Below, in pieces: positions 1-7,419 of a stretch of DNA of 56,059 nt. Source of the DNA: HGM04593 sp045634305 (GTDB taxonomy: Bacteria > Bacteroidota > Bacteroidia > Bacteroidales > Bacteroidaceae); assembly GCA_045634305.1 (NCBI GenBank), contig JAZQZZ010000023.1:1-56059 (forward strand), written 5' to 3'. Position 1 is the stretch's first letter; each line of letters opens with the position of its first letter. Below the pieces are notes generated by a model, which did not search any database, was not told the DNA's origin, and worked only from the letters and a program-made list of their open reading frames with translations. A program made the position numbers and the translations under genes.

Positions 1-2520
1 CTCGACATCATGGTTCTCTACAAGATGAACCGTTTCCACTGGCACCTTACCGACGACCAGGGCTGGCGCGTGGAAATTCCCGAATATCCAAAGTTGACTG
101 AGGTTGGTGCAATCCGCAAGGCTTCATTCAGCAATGCCGACGGACAGAACTTCTACGACGATACAGAGTACGGCCGTGGCATGTACTACACACTCGACGA
201 CCTCAAGGAGATTGTTGACTATGCAAAGGCACGCAACATTGAGATTATCCCCGAGATTGACCTTCCCGGCCACATGGTTGCCGCAGTGGCATCATACCCA
301 GAGTTCAGCTGCGACCCCACAAAGCAGTACGAAGTTCGCGTTGACGGCGGTATCTCACACGACGTATTGAACATCGGTAACGAAGAGGTTATCACATTCC
401 TCAAGTGCGTGCTCGGACACATTGCTGAGACATTCCCGTACGATTACGTACACATCGGTGGCGATGAGTGCCCCACAGAGCAGTGGGCAACAAACCAGCA
501 GTGTCTTGCACTTGTTCAGAAGCTCGGCCTCGACGGCGTTCACCAGTTGCAGTCGTGGTTGGTTGAGGAACTTGGTATTTTCCTAAAGGAGAACTACAAT
601 AAAGACATCGTTGTTTGGGACGAGCTGCTTAAAAACTGGAACGACAACAACAAGACAAAGCCTGTGATTATGGCTTGGAACAGTCTTAACTATAGCAGTG
701 AAGCCGCTAAGAGAGGCATGAAGTCTATCATTGTACCTTACAGCCACCTATATCTCGACTTCCAGCAGGCACAGGATGCCGACCGTCCTGTCGACGAGCC
801 ATACAACGGCGGTTGGGGTGTAAACACACTCGATGAAATCTACAGCCTTAACCCACTTGGTGCACTCAGCGGCAAAGAGGAATTTGCTTTGGGTGTACAG
901 GGTAACATGTGGACAGAGACAACAAATGATATCAAAGAGGTTGAGTACCAGCTGCTCCCCCGTATGCTTGCTCTCTCAGAGATTGGTTGGTTGCCAAACA
1001 GCAAAAAGAGCTGGCAATCTTTCTACAAGCGTTTGCAGAGCCATGACGAGATTCTTGAATTCCTCGACTACGCATACGCAAAATACTTCATCGAGCCAAC
1101 AGAGTACACTGCCGAGGAGGCTGCTGTAATTGAGGCCGAGGATATCCTTGCAAAGAGCATACGCGGTGGCGTGGGCTACCCTGCAGCCGAGGTTTATGAT
1201 GCATTGCAGGCAGCACTCAACGGGGGCGAAACTGCTGCTATCCAGCAAGCAATCGCCAACTACAAGAATGCTGCAATCACACAGCCACAGGAAGGCAAAA
1301 CTTATCAGATTGTTTCGGCTTGTACATACTTCCGTCAGCAGTATGAGGGTTCTACAATGTATATGAAAAACAGCGGTGTACGTTTCCACTACACACCACA
1401 GACTGAACCCGAGGAGTTGTGGCAGTTCGTTGCAACAGAGGGCGGTTATATAATGAAGAACCTCTACAACGGCAACTTACTGGAGATGCCGGCCTACAAC
1501 CAGGCTGTCAAGATGGTTGAGAATGGTGGTACAACAGTGAGAATTGACAAGGCTACAGTTGCAACAGGCGATTTCACATACATCCCCGGCGTAGTTACAA
1601 TCTCTGCTGTAAACGGTTACAGCGCAACCGAAACCGGCAGTGTAAAACGTTTGAGCGCAAACATCACAGGCGATGTATATGCAAGAGACAACGCAGCACT
1701 CTGCTACAACGGTACATGGAAGATTGTTGAGGTGAGCGACTTCACCGCACAGCTGGCAGGTCTTGTAAAGAAGTGCGAGCTCATAATCCTTACAGCAAAA
1801 CCCGGCGAAGTTGGACAGCCAAGCCAGGAGGCTATTGAGTATTTGCAGAACAGCGTCATAGACCCGGCAGGCCAGGCTGTTGCAGATGGAGGCGTTACAG
1901 AGGAGCAATACAACGCATATGTTGCACTCTACCACCAATTCCAGATGATGCCACGCACATCAATGGCCGACGCTCTTGACCTGGGCGCATACTACTACAT
2001 CCGCAACGGATACTTCACAAACTACTATGCAGCACTCAACACAAGCAACAAGCAAATTGGTGTAAGAGGCAGCAAGGGAACCGGCGACATTTTCCTGTGG
2101 AGTTTCACAAAGAACACCGATGGCACCGTATGTATCTATAACAAAGCCAATGGAGAAGCGGCCTACATCGGCACCGATGCCGACGACCAGACATTGTTGG
2201 TGGGACAGGAATATCGTTGGACACTGGTTGAAACCACCACCGACCAGGGTAACAAGGGCATTGGTATTGTAAGTGCCAACGGTTCATCGGCATGGTACAT
2301 CAACCCAAGTGCCTGGAACTATGTTCTCACAAAGCCCTACACATGGGGCGGCAGCGTGTGGACACTGGAGAAGAGCGATGTCCAGGTTGAGACAGGCATT
2401 AGCGAGGTGAAAGGTGAAAGTGGAAATGTGAAAGGTATCTATGATTTGCAGGGAAGAGAAGTAACAGCCCCAAGCAACGGTATCTACATTGTAAACGGTA
2501 AAAAAGTCATTATCAGGTAA
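1..2520 (+). CDS. GH20 beta-N-acetylhexosaminidase, 5' end outside window
   Basis: Secreted or surface glycosidase that removes terminal GlcNAc/GalNAc from glycans. The reading frame is open from the first base, so the signal peptide and N-terminal GH20b-like domain lie upstream. The visible part starts in the (beta/alpha)8 barrel (NRFHWHLTDDQGWR). The catalytic Asp-Glu pair is in HIGGDECP at about 451-474 (GAT GAG at 463-468), and WDELL and MWTETT follow. After the barrel, at about 1090, come roughly 430 residues of less clear sequence, with a beta-trefoil or jelly-roll look (LGAYYYIRNGYF near 1980). The protein ends with a short tail, IYDLQGREV...GIYIVNGKKVIIR (2434-2517), resembling the last part of a type IX secretion sorting domain. 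The GH20 call is firm. The tail's role is inferred. Confidence 0.93.
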   Translation, partial: LDIMVLYKMNRFHWHLTDDQGWRVEIPEYPKLTEVGAIRKASFSNADGQNFYDDTEYGRGMYYTLDDLKEIVDYAKARNIEIIPEIDLPGHMVAAVASYPEFSCDPTKQYEVRVDGGISHDVLNIGNEEVITFLKCVLGHIAETFPYDYVHIGGDECPTEQWATNQQCLALVQKLGLDGVHQLQSWLVEELGIFLKENYNKDIVVWDELLKNWNDNNKTKPVIMAWNSLNYSSEAAKRGMKSIIVPYSHLYLDFQQAQDADRPVDEPYNGGWGVNTLDEIYSLNPLGALSGKEEFALGVQGNMWTETTNDIKEVEYQLLPRMLALSEIGWLPNSKKSWQSFYKRLQSHDEILEFLDYAYAKYFIEPTEYTAEEAAVIEAEDILAKSIRGGVGYPAAEVYDALQAALNGGETAAIQQAIANYKNAAITQPQEGKTYQIVSACTYFRQQYEGSTMYMKNSGVRFHYTPQTEPEELWQFVATEGGYIMKNLYNGNLLEMPAYNQAVKMVENGGTTVRIDKATVATGDFTYIPGVVTISAVNGYSATETGSVKRLSANITGDVYARDNAALCYNGTWKIVEVSDFTAQLAGLVKKCELIILTAKPGEVGQPSQEAIEYLQNSVIDPAGQAVADGGVTEEQYNAYVALYHQFQMMPRTSMADALDLGAYYYIRNGYFTNYYAALNTSNKQIGVRGSKGTGDIFLWSFTKNTDGTVCIYNKANGEAAYIGTDADDQTLLVGQEYRWTLVETTTDQGNKGIGIVSANGSSAWYINPSAWNYVLTKPYTWGGSVWTLEKSDVQVETGISEVKGESGNVKGIYDLQGREVTAPSNGIYIVNGKKVIIR

Positions 2521-2718
2521 TATCTAAACAGCTTCGACAATGCAGCCAGCAGTTGGACGCGCGAAGGATGGACATTGGTCATCCCACGCGGAATGCGAAC
2601 AAGGCTGCATTGTCAAAGCAGAAATATGAAAGGTATTTTTGACCTCAGAGGCCTCCGAGTTGAGAACCCCACAGCCGGCATTTACATTGTAGACGGGAAC
2701 AAGGTTCTTGTAAAGTAA
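2521..2718 (+). pseudogene. orphan C-terminal sorting-tail fragment
   Basis: Directly after the GH20 stop, and in the same frame, 65 codons remain open. They end in KGIFDLRGLRVENP followed by TAGIYIVDGNKVLVK. This is a second copy of the tail family that closes the GH20 protein. The preceding stretch (FDNAASSWTREGWTLV...) has no recognisable domain and no good start codon except an ATG just before the tail (about 2625). It is most likely the remnant of a lost gene's 3' end, or a product of recombination between tail-coding repeats. The in-frame position may be chance. A terminator hairpin follows at once, as expected for a former 3' end. Confidence 0.6.
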
Positions 2719-2738
2719 AAACACAATTTCATACACGG

Positions 2739-2774
2739 TATCGGGTGGTAAATAGTTGTCACCCGATATTTTTT
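2739..2774 (+). terminator. rho-independent terminator
   Basis: A 9-bp stem, TATCGGGTG (2739-2747) with CACCCGATA (2760-2768), has a 12-nt loop and is followed by six T. It lies after the GH20 gene and the orphan tail, and before the gene starting at 2877, so it separates that gene from the GH20 transcript. Confidence 0.8.
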
Positions 2775-2810
2775 CAACATAGCAAGCATGAAGTTCACAG
2801 AGAATTTATT

Positions 2811-2818
2811 TATTTTTG
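2811..2818 (+). promoter_or_regulatory. possible -7 element (TATTTTTG)
   Basis: The sequence matches the Bacteroidetes -7 consensus TAnnTTTG and lies about 58 nt before the ATG at 2877. No TTTG was found at the expected -33 distance, so this is only a candidate promoter for the HExxH gene. Confidence 0.3.
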
Positions 2819-2876
2819 TATGGCTAGGGGATGCAGAACTTGAACCATAAATTATTTGTAATCTAAAGCCCGTATT

Positions 2877-4361
2877 ATGCAGAATAGTGTTTTGACTACA
2901 GGAGAAATAAAAGAAATTACTGACAACTTGTACCACACAATCGGTGTAAGGATGAATTTTAATTTAAACAAATTCCCGGAGTTGAACAATTCGTTCCCCG
3001 TTGCCCAATCTTCATTTTTGGACGTGTGTAAAGCAATCACAGAGCATCTGGAACTCCCAATCTCCATAACCCCACTCTTTTCCTCGGACTTCAAGACTAC
3101 AGGCATGGTTTTAAACCAAGGAAGCTACAGCTCTGAAATTGGCGCACAAATTCATATCCCAAGCAATATACCATGGTACAAGACAGACTCAATGAACAAT
3201 TTCCCTATCACCATCAACGTTCCTTTAGAAGCATTGCACATGGGGTATCACTTTCTAATGACCCAATTAAGCCATGAATTCTCACACGTTTACCTACATA
3301 GCAGAAGGGACCCTCAAAAAGACAGTGAATGGGCCACAGATCTATGCGCACTTATGATGGGTTTTACATCATTATGGTATAGGGGACGAAAACACTCAAG
3401 TAGAGAAAACCTATCGACAAGAACTGTTACCCGCACACTGACGCAAGGTTATTTGTCCGATGAGGAGTTTACATATGCTGTAAAGTACATTGACACGCTT
3501 CGCAGTCCTATTGTACATCTGAGAAACCGTATATCTGTATTGAGAAATAAGATACAGGTAGCTTGCAACGACATATCCAAATACATCATAGACAATTACT
3601 TGCTTCATACTTTCCACTATAAGCATACACAAGGGGAGTTCAAACAAGCAGAGGATGCAGTCCTCTTTTCCAAAATGTCGCAGCCACAACATAAGCAGGA
3701 ACTGGAGGTACTGTTGATAAAAAGCAAAAGTGAGACCAATGCCATTGTAAGGGCATTGCAACATAAAAGGGAATTCTACGACAAGGATAAAAAATGCATG
3801 GAGGGTTATGTAGAGACGCTTAATAGCATTGAGGCAAAACTGCAACAGACACTCAAGGAACTAATTCACGACTACAAAACGATCTTTCGGAATATTGATG
3901 TCAAGCATTATACCAGAATCTTTAACACACGAACAAAATCCATTAATACAGGCATAAACAGAGCAAACGACATAATCCTATCCGTTAATAAAAAACTGAA
4001 AAAGCTGAATTACGCTTTAGAGCTCTACAAACAACACAACGAGAACTCCGTCACAAATGGAAAGAGAGCAGAAAAGCTTTCCTTGCTCTGCAATACCGAC
4101 TACATCGCGCATTCAACAGGTTTTATCCAAAAAGAACAGGAAAAGATAGACAAAGCAAAAGGGATTCTTGAAAAAGCACAATATTTCTACAGCATGGACG
4201 ACGAGGTTCTTCTGTCACAAATAGCCACAATAGAAGAAGTTGTTTCGACCTTGGACTATTGTTTAAAAGAACAGAAAAACAATATAAAAGCAGTGGCACA
4301 CAATCTCCGTTTTACTGATAGAATAAAATTGTTTTTAAGTTGTCTGTTCATGAACAGTTGA
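2877..4361 (+). CDS. uncharacterised HExxH metallopeptidase-like coiled-coil protein
   Basis: 494 residues, family not recognised. Residues 133-137 are HEFSH within LSHEFSHVYLH, an HExxH zinc motif in a helix. About 14 residues later, EWATDLCALMMG (from residue 151) offers an acidic third ligand. This is a gluzincin-like arrangement similar in spacing to ImmA/IrrE-type peptidases, though there is no clear sequence match. Residues about 210-480 are almost entirely charged helix with repeated coiled-coil character. There is no signal peptide, so it is probably cytoplasmic. The gene is clearly AT-richer than its neighbours, is preceded by a terminator, and has orphan secretion-tail fragments on both sides. 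This suggests acquisition by transfer. A role in conflict or stress signalling is conceivable but unproven. Its start ATG at 2877 has a weak upstream -7 candidate. Confidence 0.75.
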   Translation: MQNSVLTTGEIKEITDNLYHTIGVRMNFNLNKFPELNNSFPVAQSSFLDVCKAITEHLELPISITPLFSSDFKTTGMVLNQGSYSSEIGAQIHIPSNIPWYKTDSMNNFPITINVPLEALHMGYHFLMTQLSHEFSHVYLHSRRDPQKDSEWATDLCALMMGFTSLWYRGRKHSSRENLSTRTVTRTLTQGYLSDEEFTYAVKYIDTLRSPIVHLRNRISVLRNKIQVACNDISKYIIDNYLLHTFHYKHTQGEFKQAEDAVLFSKMSQPQHKQELEVLLIKSKSETNAIVRALQHKREFYDKDKKCMEGYVETLNSIEAKLQQTLKELIHDYKTIFRNIDVKHYTRIFNTRTKSINTGINRANDIILSVNKKLKKLNYALELYKQHNENSVTNGKRAEKLSLLCNTDYIAHSTGFIQKEQEKIDKAKGILEKAQYFYSMDDEVLLSQIATIEEVVSTLDYCLKEQKNNIKAVAHNLRFTDRIKLFLSCLFMNS

Positions 4362-4540
4362 ACACAAAGCGCATTATCGCACGCTCGGCTTCGGCCTGCG
4401 TGTCGGCCAAGGAGAGCATTACCGAGGTGAAAACTGAAGACGGAAAGGTCAAGGGTATTTTTGACCTCAGTGGCCGCCAAGTTGAAAACCCCACAGCCGG
4501 CATTTACATTGTCAATGGAAAAAAGTTGTTTATCAAATAA
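4362..4540 (+). pseudogene. second orphan sorting-tail fragment
   Basis: An open stretch overlapping the end of the HExxH gene in another frame encodes SITEVKTEDGKVKGIFDLSG, then RQVENPTAGIYIVNGKKLFIK and a stop. It is a complete tail of the type that closes the GH20 and 1214-aa surface proteins, including the usual (S/G)I(T/S)EV lead-in, but the protein it belonged to is missing. At the DNA level its last 90 bases are very similar to the orphan tail at 2626-2718. The nearest upstream ATG (4340) lies inside the HExxH gene, so a 66-aa product is formally possible, but a remnant is more likely. Confidence 0.6.
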
Positions 4541-4561
4541 TCAATTGATAAGAGACTACCA

Positions 4562-4609
4562 TTAAAACAGAAAAGACCTTAGCAATTGCTAAGGTCTTTT
4601 CTGTTTTAA
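4562..4609. terminator. bidirectional terminator, 48-nt perfect palindrome
   Basis: The two 24-nt arms (TTAAAACAGAAAAGACCTTA... and its exact complement) meet around AATT and carry A/T runs at the outer ends. The palindrome lies between the orphan tail (plus strand) and the radical SAM gene (minus strand), so it can end transcription in both directions. Confidence 0.85.
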
Positions 4610-4624
4610 ATACATGAATAGAAT

Positions 4625-5557
4625 TCACTCCTTATTATATAACCGTCCTTGCCACGTCCCCCTCTTTCTCATACGCGCCTTCACCTTGTCAACAAGCTCG
4701 TGGTTCTTTATTCCCCAATCGGGAGCAATGAGCAGTTCCTTTGGCGACTGCGATGCAAAACGCTCAAGCACCAATTTGGGATTAAGGCGCTCAATGTAGT
4801 CAATTACCGTATCAATATAATCATTCATTGTAAACAGATGAAAATCGGCTGGGTTTTCAATGTACTCCTCGGCCATACGGGTACCCTTGACAACCTGCAG
4901 TTGATGTAGTTTTAGCGTAGTGAGCGGCAAACGCGATAATTCAACAGCTTGGCGCATCAAATCCTCACGGCTCTCACCCAGCAATCCAAGAATAATATGC
5001 GCACCTACGGGAATGCCGACTGCTGCAGTACGATTTACAGCATCAACGGCACAAGCATAGTCATGCCCGCGGTTAATGCGCAACAGCGTATCGTCATTGG
5101 TGCTCTCAATGCCGTACTCAACCAGGACAAAAGTCCGTTTCGCAAGCTCCGCCAGATATTCAAGCAGTTCATTGGGCATGCAGTCGGGGCGTGTACCAAT
5201 TACAATACCCACACAGCCATCAATAGCCAAAGCCTCATTGTATCGTTGTTTGAGAACATCAAGCGAATCATAAGTATTTGTATATGCCTGGAAATAGGCA
5301 AGATATTTCATATCAGGGTATTTATGCGCAAAGAACGAGATTCCCTCGCGCATCTGCTCCGTAACAGAGCGGTTACGGTGACAATATGCAGGGTTGAACG
5401 TCTGGTTGTTGCAGAAAGTGCAACCGCCCCGCCCCACCTTTCCATCACGGTTGGGACAAGTAAAACCTGCGTCAATGGTAATTTTCTGTACCTTGCAACC
5501 TAAAATACCACGCAGATAGGTGCCAAATTCATTATATAAAAAAGTATCCTCGCGCAT
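4625..5557 (-). CDS. TIGR01212/YhcC-family radical SAM protein
   Basis: 310 residues, the normal length for the family. The cluster-binding cysteines are C34, C46 and C49 (TCPNRDGKVGRGGCTFC, CX11CX2C), the spacing typical of YhcC-like proteins, and are followed by NNQTFNP. Further family motifs are YFQAYTNTY, GTRPDC, EYGIESTND and HIILGLLGE. Members are radical SAM enzymes related to Elp3, and their substrate is unknown to me. The start ATG at 5557 is 33 nt after the AraC gene, so the two are probably co-transcribed from the AraC promoter. The gene ends close to the bidirectional terminator. Confidence 0.92.
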   Translation of the reverse strand: MREDTFLYNEFGTYLRGILGCKVQKITIDAGFTCPNRDGKVGRGGCTFCNNQTFNPAYCHRNRSVTEQMREGISFFAHKYPDMKYLAYFQAYTNTYDSLDVLKQRYNEALAIDGCVGIVIGTRPDCMPNELLEYLAELAKRTFVLVEYGIESTNDDTLLRINRGHDYACAVDAVNRTAAVGIPVGAHIILGLLGESREDLMRQAVELSRLPLTTLKLHQLQVVKGTRMAEEYIENPADFHLFTMNDYIDTVIDYIERLNPKLVLERFASQSPKELLIAPDWGIKNHELVDKVKARMRKRGTWQGRLYNKE

Positions 5558-5590
5558 AATGTGCGAAGATACTAAGAAACTACGATATTA

Positions 5591-6436
5591 TCAAACATTC
5601 CTCATTGCCCTCTCTTTACGGAATTCACTTGGTGTAAGGCCTGTCATACGTTTATAATAACGTGTAAAGTACGACTGGCTGGGAAAATTGTATCCTTCAG
5701 AGAGTTCCTGTATGCTTTTTGTCGTGTAAGAGAGCTCATATTTGAGCCTTGCGGTCACGGCAGAATCAATTATGGCCTTTGCCGAATGTCCCGAGACTTC
5801 ATTACACACTTCGTTCAAGTATCCACTGCTCACACCAAGTTCATTGGCATAAAAAAGAACCTCACGAGAAACTTGATGCGACTCAACCAAACGGTTGATG
5901 AAATTACCGAAAAGTTCCTTCTTGCGCGGGATATACTCATACCCTTTCTCACTCTTCGCAATATACTTGTTGTAATAATCCTGCTGTACAACAGAAAGTG
6001 ATGACATCTGCAAGCTGGCAATCTTGTCAAATTCCCCCTCTTCCACCAATTCCTTCATCTTCCATAACATTGAGAGAACCTGTTTGTACAATGCAAGATA
6101 CTCATTTTGCAAATAGATAATAGGAGATTGTTTGATGTATTTGAAATTCAAAAGATTGATATCCTTGAGTATTGGAGAAAATGTTTCGGACGGAAGTACA
6201 AGCACCGTACTGGTGTAATCTTCGCTATTTTTCTCGAATGTCAAGATATCCAATGGAGTTATTATAAGAAATCCGTTCTCTTTCAGGGTATATGAAGTAT
6301 AATTGAGCTCAAATGTAAGTTCTCCGCTCTCACAGAACACAAGCACCAGATTCCTGAAACGTAGCGGCTCATTCGGACGTGTAATTTCGTCCATCTTAAA
6401 CAATCTCGCATGTGTTATATCGTTTATATATTTCAT
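5591..6436 (-). CDS. AraC-family transcriptional regulator
   Basis: 281 residues from the chosen start. Residues 1-150 form a cupin-like sensor region (LRFRNLVLVFCESGELTF, FLIITPLDILTF). The C-terminal 100 residues are an AraC double helix-turn-helix (YANELGVSSGYLNEVC; SIQELSEGYNFPSQSYFTRYYKRMTGLTPSEFRK). The frame is open back to 6538, but a promoter at 6455-6487 lies inside that extension, and the added residues look unlike the family. The ATG at 6436 (MKYINDITHARLF) is therefore preferred. The target genes are unknown; the radical SAM gene downstream is in the same probable transcript. Such single-domain cupin/AraC proteins usually respond to a small ligand. Confidence 0.92.
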   Translation of the reverse strand: MKYINDITHARLFKMDEITRPNEPLRFRNLVLVFCESGELTFELNYTSYTLKENGFLIITPLDILTFEKNSEDYTSTVLVLPSETFSPILKDINLLNFKYIKQSPIIYLQNEYLALYKQVLSMLWKMKELVEEGEFDKIASLQMSSLSVVQQDYYNKYIAKSEKGYEYIPRKKELFGNFINRLVESHQVSREVLFYANELGVSSGYLNEVCNEVSGHSAKAIIDSAVTARLKYELSYTTKSIQELSEGYNFPSQSYFTRYYKRMTGLTPSEFRKERAMRNV

Positions 6437-6454
6437 ATCATTTTGATTTTGGAA

Positions 6455-6487
6455 CAAATTTACGCAATTCAGAACCACATAAGCAAA
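6455..6487 (-). promoter_or_regulatory. Bacteroidetes-type promoter of the AraC gene
   Basis: Read on the minus strand: TTTG (6484-6487), 21 nt, TAAATTTG (6455-6462). This fits the TTTG/TAnnTTTG consensus. It predicts transcription from about 6448, just upstream of the ATG at 6436, and so decides the start of that gene. Confidence 0.7.
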
Positions 6488-6666
6488 TTTTACCGCGATA
6501 ATGGACAAACACCCAGCTATAATGGAAGAAAGAAGCATAAGTATTGGGGCTTAACAACACTTCGTGCGCTTTAACCCGGGCATCACCCGTTATGATTGAA
6601 AACAAATTTTCAATCACTCGCTTGCACTCGACTTTACTTCTCCGCTTTCACCTTACACAATCCGCT

Positions 6667-7419
6667 TTATGGTTGCAAAAAATCGGTATACATCATCTTT
6701 ACCATTCCACGGTGTTCCAAGGGAATGCTGTCGAGATCGTTTACGGTAAAGAGTGCGATTTTGAACCGTTTTACATAAGCCGCCAGTCTGAAGAGATTGT
6801 TTTCAAAGGCGCTGATGTGAAGAGCCATCCACTCTATATCGTTTATGGAAGTACTCAGGAGTGTAGGTAGCAAATCATCGGCCATACATGAGTAGAGCAC
6901 ACGATAGTAGCCCTGACTCTTGAGCCTGCAATAGTCTTGAAACGAAAAGGCCTCAACCACCATCCTTTCCTTGATGTCAGGGAAATATTCCTGCAGCACA
7001 TCGGGCTGCGATATTTTGTCGGTGACAAGATACAGGCTATCATGTAGAAGAAAGAATGTTTTGATTTCATCCGCACTCAGAGGGGTGTATTTGCCAAGAA
7101 TCTTCCGCGATGAGAAATCGCGGAATGTCGGAGCTCTTTCCCCCAAATGGGTACTGTCTGTCATTTCATTGAACTCTCCCCATGAATGAGCGGCAACAAG
7201 AACACTGTCACAGGTGAAAAGAAGGTCGAATTCCATGAAACGGAAACCATCAGCGTAGGCATTTTCCATAGCCTCACGCGAATTGGTATATATGCAGCTG
7301 TCTATTGCACCGCCTGCATGAGCAATATATTCAGGACAGAAATCCTCGCTCCGCTCCTGTGACGAACAGGATAGAAGCAAGGATATTATCAGCAACTGCA
7401 AAAAGTTCTTAATGGTCAT
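6667..7419 (-). CDS. glycerophosphodiester phosphodiesterase-like lipoprotein
   Basis: 250 residues. The N-terminus is a lipoprotein signal (IISLLLSCSS, acylated Cys about 18). The GDPD TIM-barrel fingerprint follows: IAHAGGAIDS (first catalytic His), the ExD metal site in FRFMEFDL, and the second His in VAAHSW. The usual HRG is HAG here. The C-terminal part (ALFTVNDLDSI, VKMMYTDFL) matches the family's last strands. It probably hydrolyses glycerophosphodiesters at the envelope, although the substrate could differ. The ATG overlaps the stop of the aminopeptidase P gene by 4 nt (ATGA), implying translational coupling. Confidence 0.82.
   Translation of the reverse strand: MTIKNFLQLLIISLLLSCSSQERSEDFCPEYIAHAGGAIDSCIYTNSREAMENAYADGFRFMEFDLLFTCDSVLVAAHSWGEFNEMTDSTHLGERAPTFRDFSSRKILGKYTPLSADEIKTFFLLHDSLYLVTDKISQPDVLQEYFPDIKERMVVEAFSFQDYCRLKSQGYYRVLYSCMADDLLPTLLSTSINDIEWMALHISAFENNLFRLAAYVKRFKIALFTVNDLDSIPLEHRGMVKMMYTDFLQP

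Noticed and set aside
2877..4540. Insertion sequence between the orphan tails
   Set aside because: No transposase motifs, terminal inverted repeats or target duplications were found around the HExxH gene.
6594..6615. Small hairpin GATTGAAAA/TTTTCAATC as a terminator of the GDPD gene
   Set aside because: It lacks a T-run on the minus strand and is AT-only; the evidence is too weak.
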